A program made the position numbers and the translations under genes. A stretch of DNA of 64,000 nt from a virus. Below, piece after piece: positions 1 through 6,006 of the stretch (positions are counted from its first letter, which is position 1; the number at the start of each line of letters is the position of its first letter). The stretch lies in the IMG/VR virus record IMGVR_UViG_3300026097_001455, positions 1 to 64,000 of that record; one strand, 5' to 3'. Under the pieces are notes generated by a model. The model was not told where the DNA came from. It saw nothing but the letters and a program-made list of their open reading frames with translations, and did no database searches.

Positions 1-368
1 GTAGTCTTCCTTAGTTCTTGGGCTTTGTCGATAGAATACTTAGTTCCAGGGGATTTTGCATCCCAAAATGCAACAACCATATCACAGTTTTGAATAATTG
101 TTGTATTTCTATTAAATCCAGCTAGAGCATTATATTTAGACCCGTCACTGCGGGTCTTTATTTTGCATGGCTCTTTTGTGAGATCACTCCATTCAGCATT
201 ATATATTTCAGCATCTTTACCAAGAACTTCTTCAGAATACCTTTTACCAAGAGAATCAGCGCCCCTTGCCCCTCCAGACACAATTGCAGAAATCGGGTAA
301 AGGTCTAAAATTCTCTTTACCCGATCATAGTCATCAAAATCTCTTGAGCCTATTACTGCAACCTTCAT
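1..368 (-). CDS. SLOG-family (DUF2493/YspA-like) protein, C-terminus cut by window edge
   Basis: The reading frame starts at an ATG at 368 and stays open to base 1, giving about 122 visible residues. It begins MKVAVIGSRDFDDYDRV, followed by a Gly-rich turn IVSGGARGADSLGKRY and later NRNTTIIQNCDMVVAFWD. This is the Rossmann-like pattern of the DUF2493/YspA branch of the SLOG superfamily, whose members bind or process nucleotides or nucleotide-sugars. The start overlaps the stop of the upstream small membrane gene by one base (TAATG), so it is translationally coupled to the NAD+ gene cluster. SLOG domains are known as sensors of NAD-derived ligands in bacterial immunity, so its position may matter, but the substrate is unknown. 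Family call good; role inferred. Confidence 0.75.
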   Translation of the reverse strand, partial: MKVAVIGSRDFDDYDRVKRILDLYPISAIVSGGARGADSLGKRYSEEVLGKDAEIYNAEWSDLTKEPCKIKTRSDGSKYNALAGFNRNTTIIQNCDMVVAFWDAKSPGTKYSIDKAQELRKT

Positions 369-577
369 TAAAACGAATATATGAATGCCCAGCAGATGAG
401 GGATATAATGGCTGGCCAGGTCATTGGCCAGGTCCTTCTAACGCCATTCATCTTATCTATTAGCTCATCAGTTTCACTATAAGTAAGAGCTCCCAGAATC
501 CTTAAAGCAAGCACAATACTGGCTCCAATTCCGACTATCCATGCGATTATATGTAGAAATGTCATTAAACCGCTCAT
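368..577 (-). CDS. small membrane protein, two predicted TM segments
   Basis: A 69-residue protein with a hydrophobic segment at residues 5-27 (FLHIIAWIVGIGASIVLALR) and a second at about 48-69 (WPAIISLICWAFIYSF), joined by a charged loop containing ETDELIDKMNGVRRT. The predicted form is a two-pass inner-membrane protein. It lies between NadE and the SLOG gene, overlapping each by one base (TAATG), so all three are probably translated from one message. I do not recognise the family. Holin-like size and topology are possible, but it is not next to the endolysin. Confidence 0.6.
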   Translation of the reverse strand: MSGLMTFLHIIAWIVGIGASIVLALRILGALTYSETDELIDKMNGVRRTWPMTWPAIISLICWAFIYSF

Positions 578-1440
578 TATTTTCTATATTTAGAAGTTTC
601 GAAAATTGGAATGTCGATCATCTTGTGCAAGTTTGCGCTGTGCATCTTAGAATAAATGATAATTACCTCTCTTTCTCTTTCTGTTAAAGAAAAATCATCC
701 TTGTCATCATATGCAATAGGCTTACCGTTTTCATATACAGTTGAATCCTCTATCCACTGCATAGCCCACTCAAGCTCATCATACGTAGCACCAATCTGCT
801 CCTCATCAGTTCTGCCATCATCCCAAAGGCCATCTGTTGGTCTTGCTTTAAGTATAGAATCATTAACTCCAAGCTCAGCTCCAAGGGTATATACCTCTGA
901 TTTCATAAGATCAGCAATAGGACTGATGTCAACTCCACCGTCACCATACTTTGTGTAGAATCCTACACCGAAATCCTCAACTTTGTTTCCAGTACCACAA
1001 ACAAGCATTCCATTGATTTGTGCATTTGCATACAGCGTAGTCATTCTAAGTCTTGACCTCGTGTTTGCAAGAACCATAAATCTATTATCGCTCTTTGGGC
1101 CAGGGAGGTCTGAAGTGTTTTCAAGAGTTCTTATTAAAACATCATAAGTTTCAGTAAGATCAACTTTCTTTATTGTTACGTTGTCAAATTTCTCCTGGAG
1201 CCAGTCACAGTGTTCTTTTGCTCTTGTTACTTGATCGGCACCTTGATGTATTGGCATATCTAACACAAGAAGCTCCAAACCAGTCATTGCGCATAGCGTT
1301 GATGTTACTGCAGAATCAATACCTCCAGATACACCGATAACAAATCCTTTTGCTTTTGCGTTCTGAGCATAATCTTTAAGCCAAGCAGAAATATCCTCTG
1401 AAAGCTCTGTGTAATTTAATGTTGGTGTTAACGTTTTCAT
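577..1440 (-). CDS. nadE: NAD+ synthetase, ammonia-dependent type
   Basis: Catalyses the last step of NAD+ synthesis: nicotinate adenine dinucleotide + ATP + ammonia to NAD+. The 287-residue protein has the N-type ATP pyrophosphatase P-loop (VIGVSGGIDSAVTS, residues ~35-48), the substrate segment RSRLRMTTLYANAQ, and GTGNKVEDFGVGFYTKYGDGGVD typical of NadE (given here as a pattern, residues ~165-190). It lacks the N-terminal glutaminase domain, so it should use free ammonia. I chose the ATG at 1440 because the longer frame to 1500 would run through the end of nadD; this start leaves a 4-base gap. It ends one base into the next gene. Together with NadD and PncB it completes a Preiss-Handler pathway. 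Confidence 0.93.
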   Translation of the reverse strand: MKTLTPTLNYTELSEDISAWLKDYAQNAKAKGFVIGVSGGIDSAVTSTLCAMTGLELLVLDMPIHQGADQVTRAKEHCDWLQEKFDNVTIKKVDLTETYDVLIRTLENTSDLPGPKSDNRFMVLANTRSRLRMTTLYANAQINGMLVCGTGNKVEDFGVGFYTKYGDGGVDISPIADLMKSEVYTLGAELGVNDSILKARPTDGLWDDGRTDEEQIGATYDELEWAMQWIEDSTVYENGKPIAYDDKDDFSLTEREREVIIIYSKMHSANLHKMIDIPIFETSKYRK

Positions 1441-1444
1441 ATGC

Positions 1445-2065
1445 TTAATTTTTAAATAGACTATACTTGTCGATGTAGCTAATAACTTCATCTGGAACAA
1501 GGTATCTAAACGATTTATTATTTTTAATACAATTTCTTATATGAGTAGCAGATATGTCAATCTGAGGAACATCTTCAAGATACGTTGACACTGAGCGTGC
1601 TTTATCTGTAAGCTTCCACTTTGAATCCTTTTCAGAAACCTCTCTTGGATACACTATGATGTCATGCATATCAAGAACCTCTTCAGAGTTCTTCCAATAG
1701 TTGCCCATCTTTCTCTGGGTATCCGTGCCAGCTACTATAGAAAACTTAGTCTCTGGGTGTTTACTCCTTAACAATGCTAGTGTATCTGCTGTGTATGATG
1801 GTCGAGGCATATCAAACTCCACATCACATTCATGAAATCCTGGAGTGCCTGTAATGGCCAGCCTAACCATTTCAAGCCTGTGCACATCTTCTTCAAGTTC
1901 TCCAGTCTTTCTCTTAGCTGGATTCTCTGGAGATACAACAAACCAAAGCTCATCAATATCTGTCTGACTAAGCGCTGTATTAGCAACAATCAGATGTCCA
2001 ATATGTATTGGATTAAATGAGCCAAAATAAAGCCCTACTCTTTTATTTAGTAGTTTCTTCTGCAT
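1445..2065 (-). CDS. nadD: nicotinate-nucleotide adenylyltransferase
   Basis: Transfers AMP from ATP to nicotinate mononucleotide, forming NaAD for NadE. The class I nucleotidylyltransferase signature is clear: VGLYFGSFNPIHIGHLIVA with the HxGH-type motif at about residues 21-24, and the second signature ISATHIRN near the C-terminus (family usual ISSTxIR). FSIVAGTDTQRKMGNYWKN fits the NadD nicotinate-binding segment. Length about 206 residues, close to bacterial NadD. The ATG at 2065 lies inside the end of the Nudix gene (23-base overlap); an upstream ATG at 2095 would add ten residues. The order nudix-nadD-nadE is one transcription unit. Confidence 0.92.
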   Translation of the reverse strand: MQKKLLNKRVGLYFGSFNPIHIGHLIVANTALSQTDIDELWFVVSPENPAKRKTGELEEDVHRLEMVRLAITGTPGFHECDVEFDMPRPSYTADTLALLRSKHPETKFSIVAGTDTQRKMGNYWKNSEEVLDMHDIIVYPREVSEKDSKWKLTDKARSVSTYLEDVPQIDISATHIRNCIKNNKSFRYLVPDEVISYIDKYSLFKN

Positions 2066-2768
2066 CTGTGTTTCCTTCTGGTTTTGAATCATCATCTGAC
2101 TCTTCGTTAATCACTTTCTCTGCTGTGATCTTAGCTCTTTCAAGTCTTTGTATTTCAATATACTTCTTACCAGCATCAACTACATGCTGATTTCTTAAAT
2201 GCCAAAGAGCCTGAGCTCCCATTAGTGACTTAGCGTCAATAATCCCTCCATTAGCAACCATATCGAAAAACTCAGTAACTGGAACATTGTATATGTCAAT
2301 GTTTTCGTGCTCACTCTCTAAGCCCCCTCCATCTGTTACTCTATCAGCATTTGTTACGCTCGCTGCAAAAAGAAATACGGTTTCAGATGAATAACCTGGA
2401 GATGCGAAGAATCTGTTAAGAAACATCAAACTTTCCTCCTTAATATCATACCCTATTTCCTCAAGAACTTCTCTTCTAGCGGTTTCTTTAGGGTCTTCTC
2501 CCTCATCCATTTTCCCTGCAGGTATCTCAAATATTTTACCTCCAGCCTTTTTCTCTACTGCATAGCGATCTTGTTTAACCAGTATCACAGTATCTTCATC
2601 TGAGTTATACACCATAACTGAAACTGCATCTGGACGATCAAGTTTTAGTCTTGTGTATGTTACTTCATTTCCATCAGAATCAATTTCTTTAAATGTTGCT
2701 TCATCTACTTTGAAGTAGTTGTCAAATATTCTTTTCTCTGAAATTAATTCAACCTTAGGACTCTCCAT
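2043..2768 (-). CDS. Nudix hydrolase, ADP-ribose pyrophosphatase-like
   Basis: The 241-residue protein carries a perfect Nudix box at residues 85-107 (GKMDEGE, then REVLEEIGY), the Mg-binding helix that hydrolyses nucleoside diphosphate-X compounds. Downstream FFASPGYSSETVFLFAA matches the S-P-G segment characteristic of ADP-ribose pyrophosphatases (NudF/TrgB group). The expected reaction is ADP-ribose to AMP + ribose 5-phosphate; GDP-mannose hydrolase (NudK) is the nearest alternative. The acidic, Lys-rich C-terminal tail (residues ~210-241) looks disordered. It overlaps the thioesterase gene by 14 bases upstream and nadD by 23 downstream. In an NAD+ cluster it could remove ADP-ribose left by NADase-type defences or recycle it; that role is inferred. 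Confidence 0.88.
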   Translation of the reverse strand: MESPKVELISEKRIFDNYFKVDEATFKEIDSDGNEVTYTRLKLDRPDAVSVMVYNSDEDTVILVKQDRYAVEKKAGGKIFEIPAGKMDEGEDPKETARREVLEEIGYDIKEESLMFLNRFFASPGYSSETVFLFAASVTNADRVTDGGGLESEHENIDIYNVPVTEFFDMVANGGIIDAKSLMGAQALWHLRNQHVVDAGKKYIEIQRLERAKITAEKVINEESDDDSKPEGNTDAEETTK

Positions 2769-3174
2769 TTTCTTGTTCTTTTATTATTTTTTCAATTTTC
2801 GCTCGTGCTCCAATTCCAAGAGGTCTCTTGTTACCATCTTCCCTGTCTATTCTTACAAAGACAACTCTGGTTTTACAAACAAGTTTTTCAACGTCAGTAT
2901 GAACATTATACTTCCTTGCTTCAAGATCAAGCACGATGGAGGTCCTTCCAACAGTAACTGGTTTTCCGTAGATATAAACCTGCGTATTTTCTCTAACCTT
3001 TTTAAGAAATTTAATCCCTTCCATTTCGGCTGTAACCATACTATTTGATTCACACAGCCTTGTTGCCTCTATTGCCCCAGCTTTGTCTAAAAAACTCATC
3101 ATTCTACCACCGAAAAGGTTACCATGTACACCTAAATCACTTTTCAAAACAAGCTCCCTTGTAATAAGTCTCAT
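2755..3174 (-). CDS. hotdog-fold acyl-CoA thioesterase (YciA/4HBT type)
   Basis: About 139 residues with the hotdog signature DLGVHGNLFGGRMMSFLDKAGAIEA, where N-x-F-G-G and D-x-A-G-A match the YciA-type acyl-CoA hydrolase active site and the long helix. The central strands (VYIYGKPVTVGRTSIVLDLEA) fit the same fold. It would hydrolyse acyl-CoA thioesters to free acid and CoA. I chose the ATG at 3174 because it sits just after the homing endonuclease stop (3180) and gives the family-like N-terminus MRLITRELV. Its presence in a phage NAD+ cluster is unexpected; a link through the adenylate part of CoA or through membrane remodelling is speculation. Confidence 0.85.
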   Translation of the reverse strand: MRLITRELVLKSDLGVHGNLFGGRMMSFLDKAGAIEATRLCESNSMVTAEMEGIKFLKKVRENTQVYIYGKPVTVGRTSIVLDLEARKYNVHTDVEKLVCKTRVVFVRIDREDGNKRPLGIGARAKIEKIIKEQENGES

Positions 3175-3179
3175 AATTA

Positions 3180-3893
3180 TTAAATAAATTTCCAAATATA
3201 ACCACAAGCAGTTTTTCTCTTCCCTTTACAAACATCTCTTATATGGTCATTTTCATATTTTTTTATTGCAACACTTAAGCTTTCAAACTCCTCAAGCAAT
3301 TTATTGTTTTTACTAAATTTGCCAACTCTTAAAGTTTGATATACATTTCTTACTTTTATGTTCTTTGCAAATTTATCATTTTCTTTCCAGATAAAAAAAT
3401 AGCCATGAGAAAATTTAGGTTCTTTTTTTGGCATAGTACCCAATCTTCCCCCAATGGTTTCTTCTGCTTCTTTTTTCGATTCAAACTCTCTTAAAAAATC
3501 TCCCTTTAAATCATACTGAAGGATAGGTTTATAAAGTTTTTTATTTACTTTTTTTGGCCTTTTCCTTCCAGTTAAAGATTTTCTTATCCTTTCCTTGGTT
3601 TTTTCGCTTGTTTTATGTCCAAAAATAGCGCCTCCAGTTCCACCGTCTAATAAGTTATAAAAATCTTCAGACTTAACAGCATCAAAAAACTCTATCCACC
3701 ACTTTTCTCTTTCTTCAAGATGACTTCTATCAACACACTCTTCTAAGACTATTTTTTTAAAATTATGCTTGCCATATTTTTTAATAGCTTTAGTAAGTAT
3801 AGCTCCAGAGCCAAGATAACTTTTTTTGTTCTTTACATCCTTTCCTATATAACGTTTTTTATTAATAAGGTTAATTGTCATATAAACTATCAT
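3180..3893 (-). CDS. free-standing GIY-YIG homing endonuclease with NUMOD domains
   Basis: The N-terminus VYMTINLINKKRYIGK contains the GIY-YIG nuclease pattern, followed by the conserved Glu region (EEREKWWIEFFDA). After it comes a NUMOD3-type DNA-binding segment (GHKTSEKTKERIRKSLTGRK, residues ~92-111) and two NUMOD1-like segments (ILQYDLKGDFLREFESKKEA and a weaker one at the C-terminus, LLEEFESLSVAIKKYEND). This architecture is that of SegA/I-TevI-type homing endonucleases. It interrupts the NAD+ operon between the thioesterase and pncB, and its upstream flank holds a 23-bp direct repeat. Lys-rich and very AT-rich composition differs from the neighbours, consistent with recent mobility. 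Confidence 0.9.
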   Translation of the reverse strand: MIVYMTINLINKKRYIGKDVKNKKSYLGSGAILTKAIKKYGKHNFKKIVLEECVDRSHLEEREKWWIEFFDAVKSEDFYNLLDGGTGGAIFGHKTSEKTKERIRKSLTGRKRPKKVNKKLYKPILQYDLKGDFLREFESKKEAEETIGGRLGTMPKKEPKFSHGYFFIWKENDKFAKNIKVRNVYQTLRVGKFSKNNKLLEEFESLSVAIKKYENDHIRDVCKGKRKTACGYIWKFI

Positions 3894-3917
3894 AGCATTT
3901 TTTTACTATAAATAGCA

Positions 3918-3965
3918 TATAAAATCATCTTTCCACCAAAGCTATAAAATCATCTTTCCACCAAA
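3918..3965. repeat. 23-bp direct repeat, two copies, between homing endonuclease and pncB
   Basis: Two perfect copies of a 23-base unit (starting TATAAAATCATC, ending CCACCAAA) lie at 3918-3940 and 3943-3965, a period of 25. The second copy abuts the pncB stop codon. It may be a scar of the endonuclease gene's insertion or a short tandem duplication in the intergenic space. Confidence 0.8.
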
Positions 3966-5186
3966 TCACGCAGTCTCAGCAATTTTTTTGTCCTCAGAAT
4001 TAATTCTAAGAACACCTTTACAAAGTTTTATTTCTTCTTCAGTACCAGTATGCTTTCCTGGGTTGTCACTAAGCTTAACAGTATCAATCCAAAGGTTGCC
4101 AACTTTAACTTGAACAATCTTAATTACCATGTTAAGAGCTTTAACTCCAACATCATTTGTAAAATGAGTACCAATACCAAATGAACACATGATTCCGATC
4201 TTCTTGCAATAATTATGAAGTTCAACTGCTAAGTCTGTGTTGAGTCCATCAGAGAAAACTATAGTCTTTGATGCTGGGTCTATTCCAAGTTTTTCATAGT
4301 GTGCAACAACTTTGTCTGCAAACTTAAATGGGTCACCAGAGTCGTGACGAAGACCATCATAAAGCTTAGCTTCCTTTGTGTCAAAGGTTCTGAAGAAAAC
4401 ATCAACAGTAAATGTATCTGGAAGTGCTATTCCAAGGTCTCCCTTGTAAACTTTAACCCAGTTTTCAACACCTCTTGGATTTGCCATTGTATACCCATAG
4501 TGTACAGCATGGAACATGAACCACTCATGGGCATGCGTTCCTATTGGTTGTAGATCAAGCTCCATTGCAATGTGAACGTTTGAGGTTCCTACAAGGAAAG
4601 GGTTTCCGTTGTTGAAGCATGATTGTAAATCTTTTACAAGCTCTAGCTGATTTTCGTAAGAGTATCTTCTTCGAGTTCCAAAGTCAGCTACCTTCATTCC
4701 ATTTGTGTAGAATTTTTGCCCTTTCTCTAGGTTGTTCTCACGTCTCTCATCTCTACTCATGATTGACTCACCAGTCATTTTAAAATAAAGCTCAGATATA
4801 AGCGCCATTAATGGAACTTCCCATAGAATGGTTCTGTACCAATAGCCTTCAATTGTAACTGTAAGCTCTCCTCCATCTTGAGTAATTCCAATCTCAGAAG
4901 AATCGAATTGATATGACTTTAAGAAGTCGATGTAAGTAGGCTTCAAGAATTTTCCACATTTTGTTGTAAGGAAGTCAGCTTGCTTCTGATTGAGCTTGAG
5001 TTGCTCCATTCTCTTAAGTTCTTGTCGAAGCTTAAGAGCAAATCCATCTGGGAATTCTGTCTTCCCTCTATTGATAAAGCTGTATCTGACCCACTCTCTC
5101 TGAAAGAGTTCTACAACGCCTTGCTGCATTGTAAATTTGTATAGGTCATTATCAAGTATTGATCTTATAATTCCAGTATCGCTCAT
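3966..5186 (-). CDS. pncB: nicotinate phosphoribosyltransferase
   Basis: Makes nicotinate mononucleotide from nicotinic acid and PRPP, the committed step of the Preiss-Handler pathway. The 406-residue protein begins like E. coli PncB (SILDNDLYKFTMQQGV), followed by GYWYRTILWEVPLMALISE, DFGTRRRYSYENQ, LQPIGTHAHEWFMFHAVH and LRHDSGDPFKFADK, all hallmark segments of bacterial NAPRTs, including the phosphoribosyl-binding region near VFSDGLNTDLA. Length matches the family (about 400). The ATG at 5186 aligns with the family N-terminus. Its message probably starts at the intergenic CGTATAAC element 15 bases upstream; the homing endonuclease lies between it and the other NAD+ genes, all on the same strand. 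Nicotinamide phosphoribosyltransferase is less likely given these motifs. Confidence 0.93.
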   Translation of the reverse strand: MSDTGIIRSILDNDLYKFTMQQGVVELFQREWVRYSFINRGKTEFPDGFALKLRQELKRMEQLKLNQKQADFLTTKCGKFLKPTYIDFLKSYQFDSSEIGITQDGGELTVTIEGYWYRTILWEVPLMALISELYFKMTGESIMSRDERRENNLEKGQKFYTNGMKVADFGTRRRYSYENQLELVKDLQSCFNNGNPFLVGTSNVHIAMELDLQPIGTHAHEWFMFHAVHYGYTMANPRGVENWVKVYKGDLGIALPDTFTVDVFFRTFDTKEAKLYDGLRHDSGDPFKFADKVVAHYEKLGIDPASKTIVFSDGLNTDLAVELHNYCKKIGIMCSFGIGTHFTNDVGVKALNMVIKIVQVKVGNLWIDTVKLSDNPGKHTGTEEEIKLCKGVLRINSEDKKIAETA

Positions 5187-5200
5187 GTGCTTTTTTTTAT

Positions 5201-5208
5201 GTTATACG
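5201..5208 (-). promoter_or_regulatory. CGTATAAC element upstream of pncB
   Basis: Reads CGTATAAC on the minus strand, about 15 bases upstream of the pncB ATG. The same octamer occurs at 5955-5968 (on both strands, as a palindrome) and at 36010-36017. It is a candidate phage promoter or operator; function not shown. Confidence 0.35.
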
Positions 5209-5227
5209 TGAGTTATTTATTTTTGTT

Positions 5228-5458
5228 TCATTTGCAATCGCTTAAAGGCTCTATTCCACCTCTACCATTTACAAGGAACTCTCTGCCTTCAACCTCTACT
5301 ATGTACATATGATAACCATTCACGTTTGTCTGTTCTTTTAATATTATCCTTTTAGGGGTTGTTTCTCTTTCATCTTTGGCATCTGTACAGGAAACTGCAA
5401 CAACAGATAAAAAGAGAAAAATCGCATATTTTAAATTAATTTTTAATAAATTTTTCAT
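5228..5458 (-). CDS. small secreted lipoprotein
   Basis: A 76-residue protein with a Lys-rich n-region, a hydrophobic core (YAIFLFLSVVAVSC) and a Cys at about residue 24 that fits a lipobox (VAVSC followed by T-D). The mature part is about 52 residues with VNGYHMYIVEVEGREFLVNG. It should be lipidated and anchored in the inner or outer membrane. Small phage lipoproteins act in superinfection exclusion or as outer spanins; the sequence does not decide. Family not recognised. Confidence 0.6.
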   Translation of the reverse strand: MKNLLKINLKYAIFLFLSVVAVSCTDAKDERETTPKRIILKEQTNVNGYHMYIVEVEGREFLVNGRGGIEPLSDCK

Positions 5459-5469
5459 TTCTTCTACTT

Positions 5470-5712
5470 TTAATAAGAGCCTTTTCCATTAAAAACTCCT
5501 TTAGGCAATTCCACGCTTGTAACAAAAGATTTATCAATTTTTTCGTGCAAAGTTTTTGGAACTATGATGCCTCTTGTTTCCAATTCAACTGCATACTCTT
5601 TTCTAAGTCTTTCGTTCTGACTACCCTTCCAATGGCCATTACATCCACATGTAGCATCTGCGTTGGCATACATTTGAAGTAGTTCGTTTGTTTCAGTGTT
5701 TTTCAAATCCAT
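5470..5712 (-). CDS. small protein of unknown function with CxCxGHW motif
   Basis: An 80-residue protein, starting at the ATG at 5712 (MDLKNTETNELLQMYANA). The motif ATCGCNGHWKGS (residues ~21-32) has two Cys and a His that might bind metal, followed by a basic/acidic helix. The longer frame up to 5790 overlaps the preceding gene deeply and is not preferred. Downstream of the 5717-5935 gene by four bases, likely one message. Family not recognised. Confidence 0.5.
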   Translation of the reverse strand: MDLKNTETNELLQMYANADATCGCNGHWKGSQNERLRKEYAVELETRGIIVPKTLHEKIDKSFVTSVELPKGVFNGKGSY

Positions 5713-5716
5713 AATA

Positions 5717-5935
5717 TTAATAGTCTTTAGCCATTCTTTCAAAAGTCTTCGAGCTTTCTTCCCCATGAAGGTCTTTAAAATGCATTCCAATTTGATGCCC
5801 GTTTTGATCGGTCTCTGGAACTGGGACCTGGACGTCCATATTATACAACAACTGATGAAATCTTAGGTCAGGATACTTCTCAACTGCTTTAGATAATTCA
5901 TCAACAATTTTTCTATTAGCCTCTTGTCTACTCAT
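5717..5935 (-). CDS. small protein of unknown function
   Basis: A 72-residue protein starting MSRQEANRKIVDELSKAVEK, helical at the N-terminus, then a strand-rich middle (DLRFHQLLYNMDVQVP) and ending DLHGEESSKTFERMAKDY. This resembles small phage proteins with a helix followed by a 'R-FxQLL' segment, but I cannot name the family. The ATG at 5935 is preferred over the upstream one at 5986 because it lies 20 bases after the CGTATAAC element and the longer frame would run through the divergent promoter palindrome. Confidence 0.5.
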   Translation of the reverse strand: MSRQEANRKIVDELSKAVEKYPDLRFHQLLYNMDVQVPVPETDQNGHQIGMHFKDLHGEESSKTFERMAKDY

Positions 5936-5954
5936 ATTCGAAACATTTTTATTT

Positions 5955-5968
5955 GTTATACGTATAAC
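5955..5968. promoter_or_regulatory. 14-bp perfect palindrome in a divergent intergenic region
   Basis: GTTATACGTATAAC is its own reverse complement and sits between the divergent genes starting at 5935 (minus) and 6007 (plus). Each half is the CGTATAAC octamer seen upstream of pncB and of the gene at 36043, so each strand could have its own copy of a promoter or operator element. Confidence 0.45.
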
Positions 5969-6006
5969 AGAATGTAAATGTTTCAACTATTTAATAAAAA
6001 GATTGG

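Noticed and set aside
1440-1500. Longer nadE start at 1500
   Set aside because: It would overlap the end of nadD by 56 bases and adds a stretch (residues 1-20) unlike NadE N-termini.
3918-3965. Possible CRISPR repeat
   Set aside because: Only two copies with a 2-base spacer and no cas genes; a simple tandem duplication explains it.
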